In this document: positions 11,718 to 23,636 of the stretch, piece after piece | How positions within the stretch are numbered: the stretch's first letter is position 1 | Layout of the letters: every line of letters starts with the position of its first letter | Source of the DNA: Capillidium heterosporum | Lineage: Eukaryota > Entomophthoromycota > Entomophthoromycetes > Entomophthorales > Capillidiaceae | DNA: 64,000 nt | NCBI GenBank assembly: GCA_016630905.1 | Contig: WBMQ01000006.1 | Span: 620,001-684,000 of the forward strand | Direction of reading: 5' to 3' | The notes under the pieces: model-generated | The model's input: the letters and a program-made list of their open reading frames with translations, nothing else | What the model was told of the DNA's origin: nothing | Database searches by the model: none | Translations under genes and position numbers: made by a program

Positions 11718-13079
11718 TTATTTCTTTTTAGATGGCTCGGCAGCCGCAGATCCCTGTGGCTTTTTTGGTCTTGGGTCTATGCCTGCTTTCCGCTTAGCTT
11801 CGAAATCGGCCTTCCTGGCGTCGTTTGTTGCCCGCAACTCCGCCTTGGCATCTGCCTTCTTAGTTCTGTTCTCCTGGCCCTTTTGTCGGGCTTGGTCTTG
11901 CTTAGCCTGATTGTCTTTGATGTATTGATCGGCTACCGGCTTCATCTTGTCGATTTTGTCCTGCATTGCGTTCTCCTTGGCTTTGTACCCTTTGCGCATC
12001 TGCTCAACTCCTGCGTTCACACCGTTTGCAGCGATTTGGGTTCCCACGGCAGCAGCAGCCAACGCCGGCTTTGTATTTGGTAGGACAGCTGATGCCACAT
12101 TATTGGCGGCCGAGACGGCGTTCCCGCAGGCGGTACAGAATGCACCCACCGCCTTGAGCACGTTGCTCTTGTGCTTGTTCTCGGCTTTAACTTGATTGAG
12201 CTTCCATTGCTCAGTTTTTAGCTCTCTGTTGGGATTTTGTTTCTTGGCAGATGCAGCCTCAGGCCTGGGTTTTCCAAACAGCGTCTCCTTGGCATCCTTA
12301 GCCAGGAGTTTGGCCCCCGGCTTCAAGGACTGGGCACCCTTCTCGAAGGTTGTCACTTCCGAGGTGAGATGCCCGAGCGTCTTTACTCCCCCTCCCACAG
12401 CCTTTGCCACCTTGTTGTCGGTTAATGTCCCTACTGTCGACGCGACTGACCCAGCAAAGGCGGTTACTGTACCTGTGTTCTTCAACCTGGTTTCACGCGA
12501 AGCCTGGTCCTTATCCTTGCCCTCTTTAGCCTTTTCGTACTTGTTGGCGTACTTGGCAGCGTTTATACCAACACTTAAGGTGTCGAAGGCAGTGGACGTC
12601 CCTGCCTGAGCCTCCTTGACGATTGTGTTGCCGGTTGCGTACTGCGCCGCGTTCAGAGCACCGTTGGTAATCTGCTTGAGCTGGTTGAGGTTCTTGTTGG
12701 AGGTGTTGGTGATTGGTAGCGTCGAGGTCCCAGCTTTATGTACGTTTAAAGACCCCTGGTGCAGGCCTTCTTGTACCTTTTGGACTGCATTCTTGAACCT
12801 TGAATTCTTGCCATTGGCAGAGATGCCGGCTTCCAACTGGTTGGGGGTGGGTTGCTGATCGGCTGGTGGGGATCGCTTGTAGGCTTTGGCAATAGTCCCT
12901 TCGATGCCTTCCAAGCCTCTTAGCGCACTTTTCAACAATAACTGCTTGAATTCATGTCCAGTGTGTCTGGTATGGATCGTCGAAATGGTGCGTAACTTTA
13001 GCTTCTCGCCCAAGCTGAAAGCTGAGAGTATGCTCAAATTGATGAAAGTTAACAGTAAAGCTATCAAAGCCGCTCGCAT
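11718..13079 (-). CDS. Secreted Lys/Ala-rich protein with glycine-zipper-like segments, unknown function
   Basis: 453 residues, single exon. Residues 1-22 are a strong signal peptide (MRAALIALLLTFINLSILSA). The remainder is basic and alanine-rich. It contains helical, Gly/Ala-spaced stretches (about residues 205-235, GTVTAFAGSVASTVG and AVGGGVKTLG) and a highly charged Lys/Arg/Gln/Ala tail (about 375-453) that could form coiled helices. There are only two cysteines, close together (FCTACGN). I recognise no known domain. GC and codon use are richer than the surroundings, which supports real coding. A decayed copy with a stop inside the signal peptide lies at 18088-19301. An effector or wall-associated role is possible but unproven. 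Confidence 0.75.
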   Translation of the reverse strand: MRAALIALLLTFINLSILSAFSLGEKLKLRTISTIHTRHTGHEFKQLLLKSALRGLEGIEGTIAKAYKRSPPADQQPTPNQLEAGISANGKNSRFKNAVQKVQEGLHQGSLNVHKAGTSTLPITNTSNKNLNQLKQITNGALNAAQYATGNTIVKEAQAGTSTAFDTLSVGINAAKYANKYEKAKEGKDKDQASRETRLKNTGTVTAFAGSVASTVGTLTDNKVAKAVGGGVKTLGHLTSEVTTFEKGAQSLKPGAKLLAKDAKETLFGKPRPEAASAKKQNPNRELKTEQWKLNQVKAENKHKSNVLKAVGAFCTACGNAVSAANNVASAVLPNTKPALAAAAVGTQIAANGVNAGVEQMRKGYKAKENAMQDKIDKMKPVADQYIKDNQAKQDQARQKGQENRTKKADAKAELRATNDARKADFEAKRKAGIDPRPKKPQGSAAAEPSKKK

Positions 13080-15069
13080 CCTAAACTTTTTTGGTACTTA
13101 GATTTGAATGTGGGATTTAGGCTATATATACCCTTAGCATTCTAGCTCGTCCCTTGATCAATTGTAGCCTATTTACAAACACCAATATACCTTTTCTGGA
13201 TCACTGGACTAAGTATATATTTGGTTATTGGTTGGTTTTCCACATGGTCTACCTTGTGTCCTCTTAGTTCTATGGTAGGATCTAAAATTTCTCCTACATC
13301 CATCCTTATTATATGTGTTCTATGTTTAATCATTTCCTTTTTTGTATTTTCCTTCCTAATTACTGATTTGTTTTCTTAAACAGAATCATAAATGAAGTTA
13401 GTTTTCCAGCAGACCAATAAATTAGTGTAGCTGCATGTGCTATGTTGCTTCAATCAGGAGTAATTGATTTGCCACTACATAGCAACCTTAAATTTATGCA
13501 TTTTCCATTATAGTACTGTTTTTGCGATAGGATATCAAAGTAATATCCTTTCGTCATATATACAGCCTTCCAACAAAATTTTACTGATGTATTTTCCACT
13601 TAAAGGTATAGCCGTCCACATATTTTAGTGCAAGCCCCAGATACTTTCCAAGGTAGGAGCTTTAGCTTTGAAATAAATCTGACGCTGGGGAAAAGTCCAA
13701 AAGCTTTGTAGATCTAAAGATCCTCATCCAAACCTTATAGGGTATACTCCAAGCGTTCCAGAAAGCTACGAACAGCCTGTTCATATTTGATAAATATATC
13801 CTTAACTACAGACAACGTATAATAGCAATGATCCCATTGCCATACCATGAATGTGCTCTAAAACTCTGCTAGATTATTTTAGCGCAAAGCGTTCAAAGTG
13901 GGTAATATTTTCAAACTTTATGCACCTGACTTTTTAGCAAAACTTTACTATATCTATACTAAAAACATCGATATGTCGTTGCAGGAACTTGGACTATACT
14001 TCAAATAGCTTAAATGCTAGCCATATCTAATTGGACTATAGTATTTCATAGAAAAGAAAACACCTTTGCAACCGTTAGCTGACTAGAAACCCAAGCTATT
14101 AGGAACTTCTCTCCTTATAGCTAAGGTGGCATACTTGCCAACTTTACTATTTTGATAGTTTTAGCTGATAGCTCATTTAGAGCTATGCATTAGGTTGGGA
14201 TTTTAAACTCCACTTTGTATTCTAATTATCTGTTATAAGTAATGTAAAAGTCGATAATAGTATCTGCAAATCATGTTTAATGGCACCGTCTGCTGATATC
14301 AGGCACCTATGAAATCGCAGAAAAGTTAGATATCCTCCTCATCACTTGAGTGTTCGGTTTCCAACCGGTTATCCAACTCCAAAAATCAAATTAATTCAAA
14401 AGTTTCAGAGTATCGTACTTCATTCCAAAGATGTACTGATTTCAATGAGAAGCTTTAGTTTTACAAACAGCAGGAAATAGTATTCTTCAAATCGAAGCAT
14501 GTGAATCATGGATCTTTTGGATTTAATAGTTTAACTCAACTTTCCTTTTGGATAAATCGAAGATTCATGATTCACACGATTTGATTTGGAGAATACTAGT
14601 AGGAAACTGTTGTGGAAGCAGCTTGGTATCCATATAGCCAAGTGGTATAAGACGTGTCTTTTGATTGTCTACAGATGATCAATTTAATTCTTATGCTGGC
14701 AACTTGAACCTCGACATCAGACCTAAGGGTGAGAACTCAATCGAAGTGGCAACTTTACGACCTTCAGCTTCGCATGCTACCTTTAAGATATCGTCCCAAA
14801 GCTAGAATGTTAGTAAAGGCGACGGCAGTAAGACTATCGGTTCTAAAGACACCTTTTCTGTCATTATCAGTCTCAATTAATCATGGGAGGCAATACAGTT
14901 GAAAAGGCCTTCTACAGTAGTAGCATCAAGTTTGATTTAGTTTAAAATTGTAAAGTTGATCTAGATCGCAGTTAGATAGTAAATAGTTGGCTTGTAAGAT
15001 ATTTCCAATGTTGTAGTTAGAGATAGGGACTGTTAATGTAGAGTTCAACTCGGCAGATTTCAGTGTTTT
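13080..15069. other. Intergenic with inverted repeat and coding-like debris
   Basis: No intact gene seen. Two items stand out: an imperfect inverted repeat at 14478-14598, and a coding-like plus-strand stretch around 14660-14890 (segments such as LNLDIRPKGENSIEVATL and KGDGSKTIGSKDTFSV) broken by in-frame stops. The latter is probably a relic of an unidentified protein. Confidence 0.45.
14478..14598. repeat. Imperfect inverted repeat, about 39-bp arms
   Basis: The left arm around 14478-14517 and the right arm around 14560-14598 are near-complementary. Shared cores are TAGTATTCT, CAAATC and TGTGAATCATG. The loop is about 40 nt. This could be the remnant of a small MITE-like element or an RNA hairpin. 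I see no target-site duplication that decides it. Confidence 0.5.
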
Positions 15070-16638
15070 AAAAATGCTCTCGATCTGATACTTTGCTTTG
15101 ACACTGCATCTCAGCTATGGTACTTTTGGGTCTATATGAAAAGGCTACTGAGTATCAAAGATGTATGGCTTATATTGTAGCTACTTGAGTAAATGTAGGC
15201 CGTAAAAAGTAAATAGTATGAAGCTAGATAGATTTCTCAACTAAAGTTAGATAGCTTTTCTCAGTTTACTCCTGTAGCAGACTTATGCACCTGATAGCAA
15301 TATTGGGTATTGGATTCACCAATAAGAAGCATCTAAAACTACGGTATAATATTGCAAGTTTTGATGAGTGAAGGGCGATGTTCACTTGAAGGCTTTACTA
15401 TGGGATTCAATACTAGTAGTGTATATTGATGTCAAGACCGGAGTTATCTTCAAGGCTTTCATTAACCCTATCAGAAAATACTTTAAACTATATACTGTGT
15501 GGCATTCTGCTTTGAAGAATTTAAGTATACATAACCAATTTACTTTGATTATTTAAAAGTTACTAGATGGCAGCAGCATAAATATGGACTTCTTTTGTCT
15601 ATATTCGAAAACCAAGTACCTAAGCTTTACCTTGATAAAAGTATACTGTATCCCATATCTTTTGTGTTTTCTATTTTGAACTTTTAGCTTTGATAGACAT
15701 ATGAATCCTTGCTATAATTTAACTTTAAATTCCAGAATAGATATATGTACTTATAGGGTAACTACCCTTGCAGCAGTTATCCAAGAGAAAGCTTTTAATT
15801 TATCTATAACTCACCTTTTGTCGATTGATTGACCTCTATTCTCCCTAGCTATATCTAAGGCAACAAGATGTAGAATAAGGAAGATGTTATTATTGTTATG
15901 GTAGCTGTAGCTGCTATAGATGGAGCAGCCAGTATAATCCAACCATTAGGAAAGGTTCTCGTTGAATTGCCGATATCTACTTAAACTATAATGGCTGTAA
16001 CTATCAAATGATTATTACCTGCACCAGAGAAGGCTTTGACGACAAATATTCAAAATTTTGATCCAAGTTCTAATACCTTAATGATCACTTGAGTTTTTAC
16101 TGAAGCGGTTATATCCAATGTAACAGAAGTTGAAATAGGTACCTTGCACTTGGCAATATTTTAACATTCATACAACCTTGTTGAAGGACTTTTCAACAAG
16201 ATAATAAATAATTGGTTCGAAAAAAGACAGCAGGTTATTTTCCAAGGGCTCTAATAAAACTGCCCAACATCCTCAACCTCATATATGACTCCAATTGAAA
16301 GTTTGATTCCTATCAAGTCACCATCCCTGAGCCTTTCTACAACCTCTTTTGAGAACCTTATATCCATCAATCTACAATCTCCAAGCCCATATGCAGCTTC
16401 ATAAAAGAATATGATGCTCGTTGATGGAAATAGCCTTGTCAGAAAAGTACTTACTTCAGTCCTAATCCTAAATCGATTTTGGCCTGTAACTTGGTCTCAA
16501 ATTGCTCACCTGAAAGCTCCCGACTTTCACCCAAGTAACCATCCAATTACTGAACCTACCAATACTAAATGGAGTAGATATTTTAAACACGCTATAGTGG
16601 CTAAAAAGGCTAGGAGTGGTATAGAAACCAAGTATTAG
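15070..16638 (+). pseudogene. Decayed direct-duplicate copy of the 8717 gene
   Basis: The 3' end is recognisable. Around 16325-16405 the reading PSLSLSTTSFENLISIN matches the C-terminal internal repeat of the 492-residue protein. The last residues before the stop at 16638 (VAKKARSG) match its LAKKTKTG tail at the same distance from the downstream hairpin. Upstream, stops and frameshifts make the match faint. The 5' limit is placed by spacing only, with a possible start-like ATG near 15081. The order and orientation relative to the Lys-rich pseudogene match the intact module at 8717-13079. Confidence 0.5.
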
Positions 16639-17523
16639 GCTATGAAGCTAGTGTATAAGTTGATATCTAGGTTGCACTTATAGAGTTTTTTATTCTTTAT
16701 ATCTAATCAGCACTTTACTTTCTACTTCAACTTCTACTACGCTATATATTTGCCTAGTTTAAGCTTTCCTAAGGCTAATATATTTTACTAAAAGGACAGC
16801 TTCCTCAAATATGCTTGTTACATACCTCTATATGAGTATGTCTAACGGCACTTGGCGCCCCTATAGAGTTACTTTTGTTTTCTCGAGCATCTCATTTTAC
16901 CACCTAGTCGAAGATGCTATTCTCCTTTGTTGGATGGCTTGGTAAGTAATCGAGCTTTTTTGATGATTTCCAGGCAATATATTTTCTCGTTTTGCTTCAA
17001 TTATCCAAACTGCTTTTAGCATTGAAGTGGCCGACATTAGAGAATTTGGCAACACATATTTTAGGGAGTAAGTTTTACGAAAATACTTTGCCATAAGAAG
17101 TCGGTTTGTTCAAGCACCATCAACCAATCCAGAGAAAAAGGTTCCAGCTATAAGAAAAATGACTACTAGTGTCGCATTACAAAGGAATTCGTAGAAGGTA
17201 ACATGAGTAGCTAGTCTATTAAAGTAAATGTAGTGGTGGGAAACTTAACTTATTGAAGTTTAAAGCAATGAAACTTGATGAATATGTCGAAGCAGGTGAA
17301 TATAGACGCAAAGACCTTATATGGTTTGCATATGTATATAGTATATTGATGCTTTAAGCCTTTCTATAAGCTTCAGGACATATACCCTATTTCGAAAGGT
17401 ACCCCATCACTTCAAGGGTTACTACCAATCGTTTACTTGAGTCCTATACAACAGGCATACCTTCAATATAACTCACTAGCTTACAATAGATTTGAACTAA
17501 ATAACGACTTTCAAGTTTGATAT

Positions 17524-17561
17524 TTATCAGCAATAGATTAAGTTTAATCTATTGCTGATAA
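17524..17561. repeat. Perfect 18-bp hairpin with 2-nt loop
   Basis: TTATCAGCAATAGATTAA, then GT, then its exact reverse complement. It lies between the two convergent relics, at the place matching the imperfect hairpin at 11165-11218. It may be a transcript 3'-end structure or a replication or recombination hairpin. Confidence 0.75.
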
Positions 17562-18087
17562 TCAATCAATACTTTAAATAGAAACCTGAGCTTAGTTTTA
17601 AAGGTGTGAGAGCATGGGGTATTTACAACTCTATTAAGAAGTAGTCATGATTCAGAATCGAACCTTTTGTGATCATCAAGTCATCAGAATGACGTAGGGC
17701 ATAGGAAGATAAGTATTGCATAAATCCATCGAAAGTATATTAGAGCATGTCTTTAGTTTGAAGTGAATCGTTGGCAATCGTGTTCCAAGTTGAAGTTAAC
17801 TGATGGGCATTAGTGTGTAAAGTAGGTAAATATAGCTTTGTGTATACTCAAACACAAGAAGTAGATGTATTCAGAGCACAATCCATCTCTAGTTGATTAG
17901 CTTGGTTGAAGCTCTCAACCTTCTCTATAGCCTTCAGTTTTCCTTTGGTTGGCTTCTCTGTAGTCTGAGTAGCCTTTGTGCGCAACGATCCTTTTCATTG
18001 GTATCAGCAATGCTGATTTACTGCTAGCTTAGCCCGATATACCTACAGGTCTATTTGATCCTCTTCTACTCCTCCTTGAGCCACCGC

Positions 18088-19301
18088 TTGGTTTCATTTA
18101 GTCGACTCTTCAATTTCAGACCTTAATAACCAGCTTCTGCTTGAATCTATACCATCCTTTGGCTTGGATTCGAACCCATTGTTCATAATGTTTTTTGCTT
18201 CCCACGATTCTACTTTGATCTTCTGTTCTTTATGTATCAACTGTTTTTGATTGACCTAGTTCTCGGTCCTGTACTCTTTGGCCACTACTTTACCTTGGTT
18301 GACCTTAGCCTACAATGTTTTCTCCTCCACCTTGTAGCTTTTTTCAACCGTTTAACCCTTATGGCTATAGCTCTGTTTGCTAATAAAGCTCCTAAGCTAG
18401 TGACAACTAGCGCTATATTAGAAATCAGTAGGACTGCTAATGTAATGTTGATAACTGTTTAAACTACATCACTACAAATGATGCAAGTTTATATCACTGC
18501 TATTAGCATGCTACTCTCCTCCTTGCTGCTACCCTTAGATCCTGTAGCTGCTGTTCATTGACACGCTACTCTCTCTAAAGTTAAATTGGTTGATTGGTTC
18601 ATCTTGAAGCTTTGGTTTTCTGGCATTGCTTTCTTGGCGCCCTATTCTACAACTTTAGCTCCAAACCCCATGACTTGACACTCTTCACAAAGGATGTCAC
18701 TTTGGAAACAACGTGTCAAATCATCTTAGCTGCCTTGCTATCCAAGTACCTATCATTGATATGACCGGACCAGCAAAGGCAATGGTACATATGATTTCTT
18801 AACCTGATTCTTTTACGAAGCTTGATCCCTATTTCTACTCTCTTTAACCCTTTCTTAGTTGGTTATATATTCGAGGTAGTGTATACAAGCACCTGCATCA
18901 TTGAAAGCGATATCCGCTACCTTTTTGACTTCTTTGATGATGAGATTGTTGACTGCATACAACTCCGCATCCCAAGCATAGCTGGTATCCTTCTTGATCT
19001 GATTGAAAGTCTTGATAGAGATGTTGGAAGGAGCAATGTCACGCTTCCATCTGCTTGTAAATTAAAGACCCACGTATACAGGACTGTTTGAATCTTTTGA
19101 ATTATATTTTTGAGCTTTGTATTCTTACCATTTACACTTTTATTGGCCTTCAGTTTGCTGAGAGTTGGTATCGTATCTACTGATTGAGTTCGAGTTCGAT
19201 ACGTTTGGAATACACAAAAGTCATTGGCAGCCTTAGTTTTCATTCAAGCTGAAAGCTAAGTGTAAGCTCTAATTGATAAAAGCAAGCAATAAAGCCACCA
19301 T
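18088..19301 (-). pseudogene. Decayed copy of the Lys/Ala-rich secreted protein
   Basis: Similar to 11718-13079 along its length. The ATG at 19301 and the signal-peptide region (ALLLAFIN) are recognisable, but an in-frame TAG follows at once. A later stretch (VNGKNTKLKNIIQKIQ) matches NGKNSRFKNAVQKVQ of the intact copy. Several frameshifts and stops follow. The flanking similarity continues to about 17900 on the 3' side. Together with the pseudogene at 15070-16638 it shows that a two-gene block was duplicated in direct orientation about 6.2 kb apart and then lost function here. Confidence 0.75.
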
Positions 19302-19801
19302 AGCTTTTGAATAGCCTTGATTAAGATATGTTTATAATATATATGCATGTCTTTATAACAGCATTTACTTCAAGCATCTTGCTACTGCAACTTCAAAACT
19401 TCAACTAAAGTCAAGATAGGTGTTATAAAACTCCTACTACATGAAAGTATATAAGCCATCTATATACTGCAACCTATTGTTTTTAGAAGCCATTAGCTAG
19501 GTGCTGTTTGAAATAGCTAGCTTCGTTCCTTTATATTTGCAACTAAGCCCAATTAAAATGACAGCCTGTAAGTTAAATTGGAACAGGGATATCAACAAAA
19601 TACTTTCAAAATGACAATCTAAACTACCAAAGTAATCTGGATAAAGCTTTAGGAATGTGTTCCATTAAGTGCGAGGTATACCAACATTGATCAGAAAAGC
19701 CTTATTTTACCATAGCAGCCAGCTGGTTCTGAAATGATGTAGGAATCTCCTAAAAATACTATATGCGTTTATTGGTTAAAACACTAACTACCGCTTGGAT
19801 C

Positions 19802-21349
19802 CTATCCATCAAAAGGCTCCTTGTTACTATCTCTCTCCAATGAGCTAACTCCACCATCAACCATATTCAACTTGACTTCACCATCAATTATTTCCAATCT
19901 TCGCACTTTATCAGTCTCTTCGAACAAAGATATGAATCTACTAGGTACGAAAACGTACTTGGCCATCATATTCCGCTTCGTACAGAAGAACAAATATCCA
20001 AGATATGCCAAAATCCATACCAAGTACAAGAGAAGTGGTAGGTAGCACACTCTTTGATAGACAAAAAACTGGGTATTGGTAAACACTCCCTCTACTTTAG
20101 TCTGAATGTCCAAATTTGGCATGTTACCAGCTACATACCAAGCTAACAAACTTTTACTAACCAGCTGTTGAGTCAAGTCGGCGTACGTTTGGAAAACTTT
20201 GCCTTTTAAAGAGCCCATGGCTAAAGTGAACGCTACATAGTTGGTGAAAGTATCGGTGTAGAACGGTAGTTCGGTATTATCATTATAGGCTATGGTTTTA
20301 AAGTCGCTACAGGCAGTTACATTTCCATTTTCAACCTTAGCTTTACATTGGATGAACTTTGTAGTGCAGATACCACCCCATAAAAGCATGTTGGCACCAT
20401 CAGGGTTCTTAAATTGGAAACCACCAAAGCTAAAGTTGGATGGTGTTATGTATTTGAAGTTGGTCGTACTGTTTGGGTCCTTGTAGCTGATCCATTGGCT
20501 TGGCAACTTGGAAAAGGTGACATTGACATTGGAGATCAGGTAGCTGAACTTGTAGGTTATGTTGGAAATGTCGGAGTTGATATTAAATTTATGAATCTTG
20601 GGTTTATCCGTGTTGTCGTAAACGTCGTTATCGTCAAGTTTGTAGCTAATCTGATAGTCGATTGGGGCAGTATCCCCCGTGAGGTTGGATTTAAGATTTG
20701 AGGTCGAGCAACTTGCATCCACAAACTGGCATAGAGTATCGAAGCTAGTATTATTCAAACCATTTATATCCAAAATTTTGGGTGCTATGCAGACTTTGTT
20801 ATCTGTAAATAATCTACCCTTATCGACATAAGGCGCAATTGAACTCAGGTAATTAAAGTAGTTGGGCAAATCCTGGTTTTCATACCCACCGCTGAGCTCC
20901 CGCAATTTGTTCTCCATCTTGCCATTAGCGTCCAAAATCAAACTTGCCAAGGACTGATAGGGATATGTCGTGGAAACTGGATAGGATACTGATTTTACGG
21001 ACAGCAAAGTTAGCTGAAGGATCAGTATATTGATTAGGGAAAATAGAATCACCGGCATGAAGTTGGATCGATATTTGAGCAGCTTTTTCCCGTTGAATAG
21101 AAACTTCCAAATCAATGAATATACCGATGCACTCTTGACACCCTGACCTAAAATCAACAGTTCGATACGTCCGGAAGCGGTTTCCTCCACATACTTTTGA
21201 GGATTGGTTCGTAGCAAGGTTTTGAAAAGGATGGTGGTGACGATAAAAGAAACCAGGAACTTGAAAACGTTGAACAGAAATGCCGTTACACCTGAGGATA
21301 ATGGTATTATGAAGGAGTAATTCTCAATAATTTGGTCGAGAGAACTCAT
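19802..21349 (-). CDS. Membrane protein of unknown function, paralogue 1 (515 aa)
   Basis: A single-exon protein of 515 residues. Hydrophobic segments lie near residues 15-45 and 98-120. A large middle region (about 121-430) follows with conserved cysteines and several N-glycosylation sites. A third membrane segment (about 434-458, YLPLLLYLVWILAYLGYLFF) precedes a charged cytosolic tail of about 57 residues. The middle region is therefore probably outside the cell or in a lumen. A paralogue of exactly the same length lies at 29938-31485 in opposite orientation. The two are moderately similar over the first 300 residues but almost identical in DNA near residues 310-460. A TATATAAA motif lies about 40 bp upstream. 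I recognise no family. Confidence 0.85.
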   Translation of the reverse strand: MSSLDQIIENYSFIIPLSSGVTAFLFNVFKFLVSFIVTTILFKTLLRTNPQKYVEETASGRIELLILGQGVKSASVYSLIWKFLFNGKKLLKYRSNFMPVILFSLINILILQLTLLSVKSVSYPVSTTYPYQSLASLILDANGKMENKLRELSGGYENQDLPNYFNYLSSIAPYVDKGRLFTDNKVCIAPKILDINGLNNTSFDTLCQFVDASCSTSNLKSNLTGDTAPIDYQISYKLDDNDVYDNTDKPKIHKFNINSDISNITYKFSYLISNVNVTFSKLPSQWISYKDPNSTTNFKYITPSNFSFGGFQFKNPDGANMLLWGGICTTKFIQCKAKVENGNVTACSDFKTIAYNDNTELPFYTDTFTNYVAFTLAMGSLKGKVFQTYADLTQQLVSKSLLAWYVAGNMPNLDIQTKVEGVFTNTQFFVYQRVCYLPLLLYLVWILAYLGYLFFCTKRNMMAKYVFVPSRFISLFEETDKVRRLEIIDGEVKLNMVDGGVSSLERDSNKEPFDG

Positions 21350-23630
21350 AGCTTACAATTTTAAAAAATTGAGGTTGTATTATATCAGTTTATATAGGTC
21401 GAAAATCTATAATACTTTAGAGTATATTCATGCAAAGTTGGGTCTGGTTCGCTTTTAACCTAGAGCAAAAAGCTAGGTACACAACTATACCTTAGATAGT
21501 GTTTTTCAACTTTTGGATTTTGTTCTCGTAATAGCTTTAGCCAACAGAATGCTGTTGAATCTTCACACTTTTGGTTATTTTAAACTTCTAGACTCTTATC
21601 ACTCCAAAATTGAAGATGAAATAGGGGTTTAGGAAACATTGCCTAAGTTAGTGATATTTAGTCCGATAGATTCAGATGACTTTTTTAGAAATATGAGCAT
21701 AAAACTATCACGCAATATAAATATGGACTCGGATTAAACATCACTGCCTTAAATTCAACATTTACGCGATAGTATAGATGATACGCCTCCTATATGGTCG
21801 TATTTGAAATAAGTTTTTCAAGAAACCCTCTAGCCCTTGAGCAAATGCCTGATGATATTTTATAGCAAACAGTTACTTGAGTAAGCTAGCCAGCATTTTT
21901 CATAACATTCCTGAGTATTCGTGAATTTTTCGTGAATTCAATATGAAGAACTATACCACTTACATCACATGCTTCCTCTTTATGTTGGAACTAAGCTAAC
22001 AGTTCTTAGTGATTGTTTTGAGAGATCTCAACTTATCTCCACTCAATTTTTTACTACATAATAGAGTCCATTTTGGTTAGTATAAATAGGATCCCTCATC
22101 CTTGAGTTTTGTATTTACATATTGGGCTATACATATTTTTATATACAACTAAAGCTATAGAAAACCCTTTAAAGTAAAGCTATTCGAAATTAAATGAACA
22201 GTACATGTAAATTTTATAATATAAATAAACTAATTTTTATATATTATTCAGTTAATTTCAAATACTTTACTTTTACTTTTCCAATAAATAGACAAAATTT
22301 CATAAATGCTATATATACATGCTAAATCGCGATATATTCAAAGTTTTTTGTGAGTACCCTGGATGAACCTTGATACTACTTTTACTATTACGAACCTTAA
22401 AGTTTTTGGTGTTGAGAATATATGCCTTTCAATAACATCCTAATATGCTAGGAACAAGGTGCTTTGCCTGACTTTTGGTTCATTTTCAAAGGTAAATTTG
22501 GCCAGCATATATATATCACTTTGACTTTTGGCATACTTTAAATCAATAGTAATACAGTTTTATTAAGGTAAGTAAAGACTATTATCGGTAAAACGGGTAT
22601 TCTTTTAGACCTAAAAGTATTTACAATCTGAACGATTTGTATAGAACCGAATGAATAGATGGGTAAAATCCTTCATTTTATAACGTACTACTGATGGAAC
22701 ATATGTACTTTAAAGTACTAATGATAGTACATCTATGAGAATATATATATGCTAACTACAAACCTCAGGCTTTGAAAACTTTAAACTGAATGTAACTTGG
22801 AAGGATGTCTTAACAACTCAAAAATATAAATAATACTCTCCAGCTCTCCAACTATATTTAGGCATCTACAGTTCTCGATAGTTATTTAGATACACCTGCA
22901 ACTGCCATTATCTAATATAGACCACGTACTAAGTCTATAAGGGATGGAGTTCCTTTAACTTCTAGTTCCAAAATACCCTGTCATACTACCGAATGCGCTA
23001 CACTTTAAGACGTAGTCAAAGGAATTGAAGACCAAGTTCATAAAAACATATGGGAAAGTGGACATAAGTCGTGTCAAATGCCAAGTACTTTAGCTTAAAC
23101 CAACAGTTCAAAGTTAAGCTAGTGAACCAGCTTATAAGGTAGTTGAAGCAAAGTTGGATTGGGCATAGGATACTCTATAAGTAGTCAAAAGTATTTAGGT
23201 TAAATCGGTTATAGTACTGCTGAATGGGTGTAAGTATATTGAGTTAGATGTAATAATTTACAAACAGTGTTGCAAGTATCGAAATTCGGACGGAAAAAAT
23301 GTTTCAAATGGATGGCGCTGCTAATATTTGATAAACTTCAAATCAATGCTCCATTGCTTTTATTATGTATATAAACGTCGTTAGAATGAGTAAATAGTGT
23401 CAATATAGACTACGTAGACTATCGTTACATATGTAGTCGTTAGAGTTGATGATGCAAATACAGGGCTTCTACCAATGCAACTTATAAATAGATACATTCT
23501 GAAGTTGATAGTGATGTAGCTATAGGTAGAAACCCCGTAGCGTCTGTATTACTTTTGCATAAAAACAAACCTATACAATTAAAATATATGTATTAATATT
23601 TATTTGTAGTATAAAAACCACATAAACTTA
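21350..23630. other. Intergenic
   Basis: AT-rich, many stops in all frames. I see no gene or RNA that I can support. Confidence 0.5.
21389..21396 (-). promoter_or_regulatory. TATA box of 515-aa paralogue 1
   Basis: TATATAAA on the minus strand, about 40 bp before the ATG at 21349. The paralogue at 29938 has the same motif at a similar distance. Confidence 0.45.
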
Positions 23631-23636
23631 CTACGT

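Noticed and set aside
11608-13101. Several plus-strand ORFs of 60-140 codons
   Set aside because: Antisense shadows of the GC-richer Lys/Ala-rich gene, with no shared motifs in the duplicate.
14625-14720. tRNA-like pieces (GCCAAGTGGTATAAG and a B-box-like TTGAACCTC)
   Set aside because: No acceptor or T-stem pairing could be drawn, and no clear anticodon loop. The B-box-like string does not sit in a stem.
18170-18240. GGATTCGAACCC, the complement of a tRNA T-loop
   Set aside because: Flanking bases do not pair as a T-stem and there is no D-arm. It lies within the decayed Lys-rich gene.
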